Origin: Oxytricha trifallax
Lineage: Eukaryota; Ciliophora; Spirotrichea; Sporadotrichida; Oxytrichidae
Length of the DNA stretch: 64,000 bases
Assembly: GCA_000711775.1 (NCBI GenBank)
Contig: ARYC01017706.1
Coordinates: 87,007 to 151,006 of the forward strand
Direction: 5' to 3'
The notes under the pieces are model-generated. The model was not told where the DNA came from. It ran no database searches and saw only the letters and a list, made by a program, of their open reading frames with translations. Numbering within the stretch: the stretch's first letter is position 1; each line of letters begins with the position of its first letter. Below, one piece after another: positions 1 to 10,132 of the stretch. Position numbers and translations under genes: made by a program.

Positions 1-149
1 TGCTCTACCACTTGATGCATGACCTACCTATCAATACAGTTGACTTTATTAAAAGCTCAGCGAAAAGAGTAGATAATTAATTGGCTTAAAAGTGTGCTAA
101 AGAAGGGAGAGTGAATGTATATAAATAAGTTTTGTAGTTAAGTTAATGA
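1..149 (+). CDS. 3' end of probable TBE transposase ORF (partial)
   Basis: Reading from base 3 with TAA/TAG as Gln, the frame is open to a TGA at 147-149. It gives about 48 residues that are Lys/Gln-rich near the end (LYHLMHDLPINT at the start). The start and the catalytic core lie outside the window. Its identity as the 42-kDa transposase rests on position only: it sits beside the 22-kDa and zinc-finger/kinase ORFs of a TBE. No DDE residue is visible in this fragment, so another TBE ORF cannot be excluded. Confidence 0.45.
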
Positions 150-306
150 ATATATAAGTCACATTAAAAATTCTTAGAGGGAGCTGGCTTCTCTTTCTTT
201 ACTGCTTCTTGCTTCCCTCCTCCTAAGTTTCTTCTCTTGCTGCCAGCTCCAGCATCTATGTTCATTGACTCTGGAGGCTAATATTTGAATAAAGTCTCTT
301 GTAACT

Positions 307-938
307 TCATACATTGTCTGCGACTTTCGCTCTCTGTGAAGCTTGCTCTATTCCTTCATCAAGAAGATGCCAGTTCCAGAATTTCTAAAGAGTTAAGATA
401 CAAATCTTACTAGAAATATAAGGGTGCTTCTGCAGCTCTGATAGCCAGCTCTCACTTATCTTGATCCCTTGTTTATCCTTATCTTCTGAAGAGATGCTGT
501 ACCTTTTCTTATGAGATTCTTGAAAAATTTCTTTCAAGTAATCACCTTATATTGTTGCAAGTATGCCAAAGAAATAGTTTCTTTCAGGAAGTTTATTTGA
601 CAACTGCTTCTTAGAAGGCAGGTACTGCGAAACCTCTGGGTCATTCATAGCACCATCATATAAGTTAGTCACAGAGATTTCTGGATAGTTTGGAATCTCT
701 GCAAACTTCACATCTTAAGTTTTCAAAGCTTTCTTCTCTTCGCAGAGTATTGCTCTTAAAAATTAAATTTTAGTACCTTCCATCGTTGGTAGGAACAAAC
801 CAACTACATAATAAAGATTAGCAACTATGAGTTTATTACCTTGCTGCACCAGATAGCGATGCAAATCCTCCTTGCTTCTAAATCTTGAATCAATTCTTGT
901 GCTTGCACTCTTTTCATTGCATCATTCATTGACTCCAT
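307..938 (-). CDS. TBE 22-kDa-type ORF, interrupted by a 17-bp insert
   Basis: ATG is at 938-936 and TGA at 309-307. The first 18 codons read MESMNDAMKRV..., then the frame breaks. The break is repaired exactly by removing 17 bp bounded by the repeat AAATC (863-879). The repaired ORF is 205 codons including stop, about 22-23 kDa, the size of the TBE 22-kDa protein of unknown function. Visible segments are VQQGNKLIVANLYYVVG near the N-terminus and ISESWLSELQKHPYISSK in the C-terminal third. It faces away from the zinc-finger/kinase ORF, leaving a divergent spacer of 730 bp. An alternative is an unrelated TBE-borne ORF, but size, neighbours and orientation fit. Confidence 0.65.
863..879. other. 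17-bp pointer-flanked insert in TBE 22-kDa ORF
   Basis: AAATC occurs at 863-867 and again at 880-884. Deleting 863-879 joins ...ELIQD to LHRYLV... on the minus strand and restores the frame. The structure is that of a minimal IES, but it sits in a transposon ORF. A slippage or duplication event is also possible. Confidence 0.6.
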
Positions 939-1668
939 CTTGTTTACAGATCTAAGAAATGATATACAAATTTAAGTTTATTGATTTCAATTATATACCT
1001 CTGTAAAACTTACTATTAAATATGGACATCCTATAGGAGGCAACCTCTAAGAAGGATATGGAGAAGGTTTTGAAAACTGGTTTCAAACTTGAGAGATTGA
1101 TATCAATTTCTACTGTTATAGTTCCATATTTTTAAATTTAAATTGGTACGTACTTAATTAGGAGCACCTCCTAAAATGCTAGTACTTAATTAGGAGCATT
1201 AATTAAAGCTAGTACTTAATTAGGAGCACCCTAATTTAAATCATAAAATGACAAAATACCTCCTAAAACGGTACGTACTTAATTAGGAGCACCTCCTAAA
1301 TTGGTAAGTGCTATAATCAACTTATTATTGAAAGTTAAAATGGTTACTTTCTCACCTATATTTAGAGCTGGTTCGTCTCTTAGCACTCTTATATCTTCTC
1401 TAACACCCTTAAAACCTCCCTTGAAACTTATAGGCTTGGAAAGCTCTCATATAAGCTCTCAGTTATAGAGTCAGTTTATAATTTTAAATTCAAATTTAAA
1501 TATGAGCGCTAACCATTAAGAAAAACAACAGCACTTCCATCAAACTAAATGAAACTTACCTTTAGCAGCAATAAAAAGTGTGATAGCTGTGAGATGAACT
1601 CTCATAAGAACTAACAGAGCTATCACTTGAGGTCTATGTTATTAAAATAGAAATTTAATAGAAAATAA
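939..1668. other. Divergent TBE spacer; long open minus frame with repeats
   Basis: This spacer separates the two divergent TBE ORFs. On the minus strand one frame is open from about 1453 down to about 921. Its upstream part looks protein-like (FKGGFKGVREDIRVLRDEP, then GEKVTILTFNNKL). The middle part encodes a repeated (G)APNQV peptide, from the 17-mer repeats listed separately. It could be an N-terminal extension or an extra exon of the 22-kDa ORF, but no clean splice or pointer join to the ATG at 938 was found. It could also hold a two-way promoter. Confidence 0.4.
1150..1291. repeat. Four copies of GTACTTAATTAGGAGCA
   Basis: The 17-mer GTACTTAATTAGGAGCA occurs at 1150-1166, 1182-1198, 1212-1228 and 1275-1291, with start spacings of 32, 30 and 63 bp. 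The first and last copies continue into AGGAGCACCTCCT, an inverted repeat (AGGAG/CTCCT with a CAC centre). On the minus strand the copies fall in one open frame and encode APNQV. They may be protein-binding sites in the TBE spacer, peptide repeats, or both. Confidence 0.75.
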
Positions 1669-3666
1669 ATGGCAAACAAGTGTGTTGGAGACAGAGAGGA
1701 GGAGAAAGGTATTAATGAAATGGCTATACAAACTTAAGAAGTAGAAGTATACTTTTTTAAGTAGTGTGAGAGAGACTTCGCTCATAAATCAAGCTGGTAT
1801 AGGCATATGAAAGAGCATAGAGAAGCCAAGCCAACTGTATACTTAAAGCACGATAAAATCGACGGAAAGTATGATTGCTTCGAGTGCCATAAGCAGTATG
1901 CTCATACTAGAGATTTAAGGAAGCATCTTTTAAAAGCTCACAAGAAAGATTTAGAGATTGAAAAGCATGAAGATGAATTGAAGCTACTAAACAAAAGAAA
2001 AGCAAGAGAATCTTCGAAACTTGTAGAGCTTGAACAAGCTAGTGAATCAGAATATGTGAGGAAATCACGCAACTTACTAGCATCCGAAATCACAAAGATC
2101 ATGATTAAAATTCAATATAAAAAGATTCCTGTTCTTGCCTAAATTGACCTAGGCACTTCACTTTAAAGCTACCTTATATTAGATGACTCCTTTGATAAGA
2201 AAGTTAACAATGATCATCAATACGCATACAAGGTGTATCCCTTCAACTATCTCTTAAGTTATGATAAATACTATAGATGGAGTTTACAAATGAGTATCAA
2301 GTACTCACTCAAGCAAAGTTCAAAGAGTGTAGCTACTTAATAAAGTTAGATGCTGTTCTCCTTGCCAAGGATCATGTTGCTTTCAGACTCCCACTCTATG
2401 AAATGACCCTAAGAGATTTCATTACAGATCAAAGAGATCATAAGTAGCTTGGATAAATAGCAACTCAGACCATACAAGGTATAAAAGGGCTTCACAAGTT
2501 AGGGTTTGTTCACAGAGATTTGAAGCCAGAAAATATAATGATAAACTTCTCACCAGTAAGAGTAGCAATAATCAGGGGGGGGTCTAAGTCGGTGCAAAAA
2601 TTTTTTCAAAATCCTAAGTCGGTGCAAATTTTTTTTTCCTCAAAAACATCAAAATCCCTAAGTCGGTGCATGATCAATTTTTGACATTATTGATATATTT
2701 TATCATCCTACCCCACATAAAAAGTATCATTATTAACTAAAATTTATGTCTCAGTTTCTGAATCGAACTCATTCATTAGATTTCGATCATAGGACACTTA
2801 TAATATTATTACAAAAATATATTTTTCTCTGTGATAGATATTTGTTGAAGTAAAATAAAAAAATAATATTTCATATTTTAATATCTAATTAGTCAGTACA
2901 ACAAAACTGGGGATTAAAAACATCATTATTATTCGATAATTTAATGATGTCTGGCCTTATTATAAAATCATTGACTCAATTATTTGTCTCTTTTATAAAA
3001 GGCAAATAATTGAGTCAATGGTTTTATAATAAGGCCAGACATCATTAAATTATCGAATAATAATGATGTTTTTAATCCCCAGTTTTGTTGTACTGACTAA
3101 TTAGATGTTAAAATATGAAATATTATTTTTTTATTTTACTTAAACAAATATCTATCACAGAGAAAAATATATTTTTGTAATAATATTATAAGTGTCCTAT
3201 GATCGAAATCTAATGAATGAGTTCGATTCAGAAACTGAGACATAAATTTTAGTTAATAATGATACTTTTTATGTGGGGTAGGATGATAAAATATATCAAT
3301 AATGTCAAAAATTGATCATTCACCAACTTAGGAATTTTGATGTTTTTGAGAAAAAAAATTTTGCACCGACTTAGGATTTTGAAAAAAATTTTGCACCGAC
3401 TTAGACCCCCTCCCCCAATAATCGATTTCAATAGAGCATAAAGAGTGGAAGTATCAAGGCTTGGAACTGTAATGGGAACTCAAGGGTACTATCCAGAAAG
3501 AGAAGACTGGAGAGATGGTGACTTTTAGTGGGATGTGTGGGCTTTAGCAGCAATAATAATAGAGTGCGATATGCCTCGAAACGATTACTACTCTACAAGG
3601 TGTGAGAAGGATGCTAAACAAAGAATAAAGCAATTTATTGACAGAACAAGATATCTCAATCAATGA
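1669..3666 (+). CDS. TBE zinc-finger/protein-kinase ORF (57-kDa type), split by foldback insert
   Basis: The ORF starts at ATG 1669 and ends at TGA 3664-3666. Near residue 60 a canonical C2H2 finger is visible (YDCFECHKQYAH, then HLLKAH). A first finger at residues 30-50 keeps CERDF...HMKEH but has Phe where the first Cys is expected. A kinase domain follows: a beta-3-like YAYKVYPF, TNEYQVL (helix C Glu), FVHRDLKPENIMIN (catalytic loop), then IIDFN in place of DFG and GTQGYYPE for the P+1 loop. The domain is cut between VAII and DFN by an 850-bp insert whose removal restores the frame. A further frame change lies between about 2258 and 2277 (zinc-finger frame to kinase frame) and is unexplained. 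This copy cannot be translated as it stands. Confidence 0.8.
2566..3415. mobile_element. Foldback (palindromic) insert in TBE kinase ORF
   Basis: The segment is an almost perfect palindrome about 840 bp long, with its centre near 2990. The ends are G8 TCTAAGTCGGTGC on the left and its inverted copy on the right, with one extra base in the G run. The 8-bp sequence CAATAATC lies at 2566-2573 and at 3416-3423. Deleting one copy plus the insert joins VAII to DFNRAQRV and keeps the kinase frame. The motif CTAAGTCGGTGCA is iterated at 2584, 2614 and 2658, with inverted copies at 3362 and 3392 and a diverged third near 3319. No credible protein is encoded. It behaves as a foldback/MITE-like transposon or an IES. 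Confidence 0.85.
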
Positions 3667-3899
3667 AATAAATGGCAGAGTCAATAATAATAAAACCAAA
3701 CTCAAGATCAGACATATCAATAGAGCAGATAGAGTTGTGGGTAAGTAAGATAAACTTCAGACCTTTACCACATGATCCTAAGGTGCATTTTGAGTGATTA
3801 AATTAAATACATTTACTATAAATTTCACATTAAAACCTATTAATAACCCCAACCCCTAACAAATTCCCTAAAAATCAAAGCACTTATAAACCTCATTAA
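3667..3899 (+). other. TBE 3' non-coding and terminal repeat region
   Basis: This AT-rich stretch lies between the kinase stop and the telomere-like terminus. Its first 100 bp still look coding-like in other frames (IIKPNSRSDISIEQIELW, then an early stop) and may be further decayed kinase C-terminus. The last 60-78 bp should be the TBE terminal inverted repeat, which cannot be checked because the other end is outside the window. Confidence 0.5.
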
Positions 3900-3916
3900 G
3901 GGGTTTTGGGGTTTTG
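3900..3916 (+). repeat. TBE telomere-like terminus G4T4G4T4G
   Basis: GGGGTTTTGGGGTTTTG occupies 3900-3916, which read inward is CAAAACCCCAAAACCCC. This is the known 17-bp terminal telomeric sequence of TBE elements and also the spirotrich telomere repeat. AAT follows immediately (3917-3919), fitting the ANT target duplication of TBEs. Confidence 0.9.
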
Positions 3917-3917
3917 A

Positions 3918-6900
3918 ATGTCTAACGGACTGCAATTTGTAGCTATATTTTAAGTTGATAAAAAGTTAATGAACTCTGATGTGGGATATATTTTACTAAA
4001 CAAGGAGAAGAAAATTGTTACTTTATCCGCAGCTTGTATGAAAATCTTTGACTACGATTAGTCTATAAATTTTTAAGATTTTTATATTTAGTCTAAGCTA
4101 AGGAAGTTTGCCACATCTGGTCAAGAGATTACTAAATTTGCACCAGAACTCTTTTCATCAAAATCTAACGACCAAGCTTTAAGTTCTAAGCACGGATTAA
4201 ACTTGAATTTCTTTGTACCTGAAATGGATAAGAATAATAGAACAGGAGGAGGCACTTCAAGAACAAATAAATACTCAGAAAATATCACAGAAGATAACAG
4301 TATTCATACATAGCATTCAAAGTTGAAGTACAAAAATTAAGTTAGCTTTAGTCAGTCCTCTATGAAAAGATTGACATTGAGTTGCTAGCTTCAACAAATC
4401 AATATGTGTGAGTATGATGAAATAGGGTGGTACCTGAAGATATCTCATCCACAAGATGTAATCCAGTAAGATAAGATAACAAAAGGCAGAGACAAAATTA
4501 AACAGGGAAAACTTAAGCAGCCTCTCTTTTAGTTCAGGTACGATCTAGTCACTGGTAAATTTGTCAGAGAACTAAAAGATTCTATTGCTTAGGATTGTAT
4601 GAAAAACCCTCAATTTTCTAAGGGATATTATCAATCTATGGTATCCGACTACTAAATTATATTAGATAAGAAAATTCATAACGAAAATAAAGCAATCTAG
4701 ATTAAGAATTTACCTGGTGATAATGAAGTAAACATAAGAATGGTTTTAAGTTTTATATATGATAAGAATTTGTTTTAGTTGACCCTGCAGACATATTGCT
4801 TAATGATAAACTTAAATTACCAATTGACAGACATTCTTTAGACATTTTAGAGTAAAAGAAGATATGGGGAACAAAAATTCACACTTACAGGTTATAAAAT
4901 GGAAAATTTGTGCACAAAGACTCAGAGGAAGAACAAAAGAGAATGTTAGAGTTTGAAAGAGAAAAGAACAAGCAATTGAAGTAAGAAGAAGTTTCATCGT
5001 AAAATATCACAGTCTTTAAGAATAACCTTAAATCTCGAAAAAATTTGCAAAACGCTTTGAATGAGCAGAAGACTCCTCTAGCTTTAAGGAATCTGCAAAT
5101 AGTCATGAATTTAATTATTATTGGAATATTCACTCTGGGAATTGCAGAATTTGTTTCAAACAATATTTAGTACGATCAAATTAATGAGAACTTTTCCTTA
5201 TTAAATTTTAACTTTCACACCATAGAGCAATCATATACAAGAATTGCAGAATTCCAAAGAATAGCTTATGATGTGAGGTCAATAATTTATATCAATGAAA
5301 AGAAATAGAATTTGACCAAGTAATTCACAACAAAGCCCGATTTTATATAGTATCTACTTTTGGATATTGAAAGTGCACTTGATAACATTTATACACTTCA
5401 AGCTTAAATTATGCTTGCTCCAACTTCTGGATAAGCAGAATAAGTTGCACTACTTGATACTCAAAGTGTAAACTTAGCTTTCTTAACTCAAGATGACTAA
5501 TTGAAAGTCCTCAGTTTCTTTTAAATAAAAAAAGTAATCAATAGCATAAAATTGAAGTTTCTCTTTGAATGAGGCTGTATAACAAATGGCAAGTGCTGCT
5601 TTTTCCTTAAGACATTTAGATGCTGTGAAAATTCAAAATAAGCAAGAAGATTCGTTTTTCTTAACTTATAACTGCTTCAACGATTTCCTAATAGCTTTGA
5701 GAAAATCATCTCATTACTATGTCATTGATTAAAATGATAGAGTGAACCATAAATTTGTACTTGTTCTCCTTTTATTTTTGATTTCCCTAGGAATACTTCT
5801 AATATCAGTTGTAATTCTTGTTCCAGTCATAAGAAATGTCAATCAAACTCGCACTTTGATCCTCACCTTGCTTATTGACATACCGAATTCGAATATTATG
5901 CAATTAAGTAACCAGTGTGAGAACTTTTTGAACCACTTAGAAAATGATGGAGAAGATGGTAATGAAGAAATTGCATCGGAACCCGAAAATTTTTTAAGAA
6001 TCTTTACATTTTTTTAATTAAAAGATTTAATAAATGGCAAGGTAGAATAGAGAGAAGAATCGCAGTGGACCGTAGTCACAAATCAAAGAGGGATCAATAA
6101 GTTACCAAAGAATCTCAAACTCTCTTATAAGTAATTTGCAATATAGGTTGCTCTAGCCTCTAGTTTTATAGCAGCTTACTACTCCATAATGTTCTATCTA
6201 AACTATGATTACGTGAATGACATTAAGAGATCTACAGTTATGATGGGGATTTTGGGGCAAGCAGAAACTTACTTCATTTTAAGCTAAAATTCAATCAGGG
6301 AAATGCTCTATGACTCTGAGAAACCTATCCTTAACACTTAATATAATCTGTATTTATTTTAGTTTAAATATTTAACACGAATAGCTTTAATGTTGCTAGT
6401 GACTCAATTGAGCAGTTGTACAGGCTAAACTATGAAATAATGGAGAATTAATTCAGCAACCAGGAAATTAATGATTAAATGTTCAATGATATGTTTGACA
6501 CTATTTACCACACTAATCTTTGCACAAATTCTTATGGAATATTTGATTTTACATTAATACCTATTGCATGCGAGGCTTTATACTCTTAATCTGTTTAAAA
6601 TGTAAGTTAGCTTTAATTACAACATAATTATTTATTTAGGGATTATAAGGAGTGATAATACGGTACATCGAGACATTGAAAAAAGTAATAAAAGATGTTG
6701 TTTTGTATAGGGAGAAAGGCTTTAATGCATAAAATCTCATTAATTCGGACTAATTCGTAGAGCTATTTACTCTTCATTTCCGCATTATCAAGGACTCCTT
6801 TAGGAAATTAACAATAAAAAATTTTAATTTTTAAATTAATATAAATTGATGAATACGCTTTCAGATTCTATACAGAACAACTACACTACCAAGCTAAATT

Positions 6901-7369
6901 TAAGAATTATAGCATTCATTATTTTCATAGCCTTTATCATACTTGGTTATAACCTTTTTATTTTTATAGATATTTTTGTTTAAGTTTATTTTAATTATGA
7001 TTTCTAAGATAAACTCTCATTAAAGACTGACCCTTATTTATATTAACTAAATTATACATGCTCGTATGGATTCCGTATGTGAAGAATCTAAAGAAGGAAA
7101 TTTGGAGGACCAAACAAATGCTGACCATCATTCCAATCGAAGTCATTAAGAAGCTGCCTAAAATTTAGGAATATATCTTCAATGAGAGTGTCGTCACTAA
7201 ATAGCAGCAGTAGATTAAGAGCTTATCCAAGGACTCAAAACTTCAAAGTCATAAGGGATCTGGTATTGTCAAATCAAAATTATATAATCTAAAGTAGTTA
7301 TAGTAAAAAAAAATAAGGAAACTTTATAAATAATTTGGAATTAAGCTCTTATTTTTATTTATATAATGA
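3918..7369 (+). CDS. Multi-pass membrane protein, TmcB/TmcC-like, with PAS-like segment (5' end probably missing)
   Basis: An open frame begins directly at the TBE end (ATG 3918) and ends at TGA 7367-7369. The N-terminal part resembles a PAS fold (VGYILLNKEKKIVTLSAACM), followed by KFVRELKDSI-type segments. Hydrophobic segments include LIIIGIFTLGIAEFV, FVLVLLLFLISLGILLI and a C-terminal LRIIAFIIFIAFII. Near the end WIPYVKNLKKEIWRTK and IIPIEVIKKLP resemble the conserved C-terminus of the large TmcB/TmcC-like families of ciliates. Two IESs (4743-4771 and 5513-5555) restore the frame exactly; further breaks near 6370, 6620 and 6820-7050 look similar but were not resolved. Because the PAS-like segment starts immediately at the TBE, earlier exons probably lie beyond the element. 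Family name is tentative; the membrane-protein call is firm. Confidence 0.7.
4743..4771. other. IES, 29 bp, pointer GTTTTA
   Basis: GTTTTA stands at 4743-4748 and 4772-4777. Removing 29 bp joins RMVL to VDPADILLND without a frame break; without removal the frame runs out. Confidence 0.85.
5513..5555. other. IES, 43 bp, pointer AGTTTCT
   Basis: AGTTTCT stands at 5513-5519 and 5556-5562. Deleting the AT-rich 43 bp gives LKVLSF joined to SLNEAVQQMA; the unprocessed frame hits TGA. Confidence 0.9.
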
Positions 7370-7985
7370 TGATCCAGATTGATAGATGAGGTACGGGAGT
7401 AAAATCTTATTAAAAAATCAGAAGTTTTCCAATAATCTTAATTCAAAGCTAAAATTTCAGCTAAATATAATAAATGCAATTTAATTCTATATATAATCGT
7501 AATTTACTTCTCTTATTATCATTCGAAATTTAACTGATTAGACTACATTTTTTTATTTATTCATTAAAGAATGAAGTATTTATAAAAATGATCAGAAATA
7601 TAGAAATATATATTAAAACAGGAAATCTAATAATTTAATTAAATTTACTATAGACTTTGTAATTTACTCGTTACAATTAAGTTTATCTGGCATCAAAATT
7701 AGTAAATTATTAAATTACTTATAGTATAATATTAATTCTAAAGCGATTTTCTTATAATTACCTATATAATCAATTTATTAATTACTTCATGAAAAACTAC
7801 AGATAATTCTTGCCATTTAATAAAATTAACAAAAAAATGTAGGAATTTTTGTATATTTAAATTTTATTTTAAAAATTGGATTTGAATTTCAATTATAGAG
7901 ATCAAATAAATTTAAAGAAATTTACAAACAAATTTAAATTATTTAGAAAAAATAAATATAATTTGTTTAATTGGCAAGTTTCTTA
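7370..7985. other. AT-rich intergenic
   Basis: Strongly AT-rich sequence with many short stops in all frames. No gene, repeat family or RNA was recognised. It separates two same-strand genes and presumably holds the 3' end of one and the promoter (and perhaps the signal-peptide exon) of the next. Confidence 0.6.
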
Positions 7986-10132
7986 ATGATGTTCCTGACG
8001 AGCAACAACTAAGTGAAAGGATAGAACACTGAGTCCTCACTAATTTTAGACTACACTGCTGGGAACACAACTAATTAGCCAACAAATCCATTCAACAGTC
8101 TCAATATCAAGGACATTGTAGTGTATGTAATAAATTTTATTATATTATAGTATTATAAAGGAATATTTATTAAAGTGAGATAGACTGTGACTTAGGGAAT
8201 TGTATTCGATTAATCAATGGAGTCATGCAAGTTATTCGCTAATTCATTCGCAAACACCTGCGACATGACAACAGACCCCAATTTATATAATATTTATTTA
8301 TAAGAAATTTTAATTTGTCTTTTATATTTCAATGAATGCACAACCACCTTCCTCTCTATCACAAGTACCAGTTAACTAAAAGACCTGCTCTAATTAAAAT
8401 AATATAAATGAAAGTTTTTCTTTTTTTATAGAAAAAATTCATAAAATGTAATGTCTAATGTGTCAGAGTCCATTCAATAAGTGATTCTCGAATCGTAGAT
8501 TATGTGTAACTTGTTCTTTAATTGAGATTGATAGCGTACCTTAGGTATTTGTTCGTGTATAATCTAATGGACTTCCAAATCATTCATTATTATTATAATT
8601 CAATAAACTGCTCTAGGAAATAATTTCAGCTTAATTTACTCTAAATAGTTTAATCGCCATTCAAAATTTATTTCAATTGTATGACTACACTTTATATTTA
8701 ATGTTTCAATTGCGTGTACTGGGGAGGTGACTCGAATGACCCAGATGCCACAGGTACCTCAGCTGCTATAGATTTCCAGGTGAAATGGAACGCTCTAACT
8801 CCCAGAATCCCTCTGAGTTATAACATTGAAACTCAGGCACAATTAGATCATGTGATATGCGAGGATAATGAGTGGAGTAGGATAATTCCAGATGATAGGC
8901 AATTTAGCAATATTCAAGAGACTATTATGTCATACTTTTAAGTTTAAAAATTGGAAGTTTTATCATACAAATATAGAACATTTATAAATGTAAAGCATAT
9001 TAAAGACTATGCGACCTGGAACTTCAACTGATTTGAGTGAATTTGTAGGAATTGCTCTCAATGGAGTGCTCATAAGCAATGGCTTGAAAGGTATTAATTT
9101 AATGTTGATAAAATCAAGCAATATGGGTTTGTGAACACCTAAATTTTAGTAAAGGCATTGAGTACCCTACCGATCCATTATATCCAATTAAGTATGGTTC
9201 TTTCGATAAACCCATGGAAGCATATGAAACCTTTGATGAGTGCCTTACTAGCATCCAAGACTCGAACTCATTGGGTATCCATCACTATCATAATTTAAAT
9301 TTCCCAATTAAAATTATGAAATTATAATATTCAATATGCAATCATATTCTGTCTCCATGCTTAATTAGTTCAGCTTGGTAAGCTAAGCAAGCTATTTCTT
9401 CATGTGCATTATAATACATATTCTTTGAATTTATTACCAATATTTTTATATACTCATGATTTTATGATAATTTTGTATATAAAGTGCAGACTCCCAGACT
9501 TATTTATTTATTTAACTTCAATCTTTATCTCCATTTATACTTAAATATTAAACTTTTTTTAAATATAATTATTTATATATAACTTGTCTGTAAAGCTACA
9601 AATACTACGCTAAGAGCGATTGGAGCCCCAAGAGATTAATGCCAATAGGTCTAGCTAAGGATGGCCACCCAATTTATGGTCCATTTAATGACAGAGGTTC
9701 TCTATGGCAACCATATTCAAAAATTGTACTCATTATTAATTACATTTTTATGAGGTAATAACCATGTGAAGTAGATGTTTGCAATGGATTGTTCATTAAT
9801 AACTAATACGCCTATGTTTCTACTATGTTCCATCCCTACTTCATTGGATGCTGGGGACCCACAAACAAACCTAAACCATTTGATCTTGAATGCACATTTT
9901 ATAACAGCTCATCTTAATAATTATCAATTTACCACATTATAATGTAATTATTTTGTAGTTTACTCTTTAACAATCATGTTCTGCAAATCCAAGATAATGC
10001 TCTCAATCGCATAATTCTCTATCCCCATTCGGAATCATTGAAATTATCGCATTTGCAATGGTTTACTATATATCAAATAATTTTAGTGATAGTTGTCAAA
10101 ATTCAAAGTTCGTCAAGAAAATTAATATTTGA
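7986..10132 (+). CDS. YHYH-domain protein with C-terminal membrane anchor, multi-IES
   Basis: The YHYH domain is recognised from its ordered motifs: VFVRVQSNGLPNH, VGIALNGVLI, GIHHYH (the name-giving motif), GLAKDGHPIYGPFND, and DVCNGLF...FHPYFIGCWG. The last 30 residues hold a hydrophobic segment (FGIIEIIAFAMVYYI) before TGA 10130-10132, suggesting a membrane anchor. The family is extracellular or periplasmic in other organisms and its function is unknown. The reading frame is cut into many short pieces by AT-rich segments; pointers were found for at least five (8120, 8279, 8497, 8671 and one near 8399). The ATG at 7986 is a guess: no signal peptide follows it, so the true first segment may lie upstream or beyond another IES. 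Confidence 0.75.
8120..8173. other. Probable IES, 54 bp, pointer AGTG
   Basis: AGTG at 8120-8123 and 8174-8177 bounds an AT-rich segment. Removal joins LNIKDIV to VRQTVTQGIV. The length is a multiple of three and the segment is open, so frame does not prove it; GT-AG splicing does not give a consistent join. Confidence 0.6.
8279..8329. other. Probable IES, 51 bp, pointer CAAT
   Basis: CAAT at 8279-8282 and 8330-8333. Removal joins MTTDPN to ECTTTFLS. The segment is almost pure A/T and open in frame, so support comes from composition and the repeat. Confidence 0.6.
8497..8524. other. IES, 28 bp, pointer AGATT
   Basis: AGATT at 8497-8501 and 8525-8529. Removal joins QQVILESQ to IDSVPQVFVRVQSNG, entering the YHYH domain in frame; without it TGA is reached. 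Confidence 0.85.
8671..8703. other. Probable IES, 33 bp, pointer TTTCAATTG
   Basis: A 9-bp direct repeat TTTCAATTG stands at 8671-8679 and 8704-8712, just before the long coding piece beginning NCVYWGGDSND. The segment is in frame and AT-rich. Confidence 0.6.

Larger units (their letters stand above)
1..3916 (+). mobile_element. Telomere-bearing element (TBE), right part, left end outside window
   Basis: Three observations identify this as a TBE, the Tc1/mariner-class germline transposon of Oxytricha. A minus ORF of about 204 codons has the size of the known 22-kDa TBE protein. A plus ORF combines C2H2 zinc fingers with a protein kinase domain, as in the known 57-kDa TBE protein. The right end is a 17-bp G4T4G4T4G tract followed by AAT, matching the known telomere-like terminus and the ANT target. 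The plus ORF running in from the left edge is therefore probably the end of the 42-kDa transposase. The copy is damaged by a 17-bp insert, a frame change and an 850-bp foldback insert. Family identity is from established knowledge of TBEs; no alignment was made. Confidence 0.85.

Noticed and set aside
1150..1291. CRISPR-like array
   Set aside because: Only four copies of a 17-mer with irregular spacing, in eukaryotic transposon DNA; not a CRISPR.
2760..2800. tRNA-like T-arm sequence (GAATCGAACTC)
   Set aside because: It sits in a palindrome arm and no cloverleaf can be built around it. No tRNA or rRNA gene was recognised anywhere in the window.
3249..3431. Short minus ORF in the right arm of the foldback insert
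   Set aside because: It is the inverted arm of a palindrome, low-complexity AT-rich, and has no protein character; the same bases read both ways.
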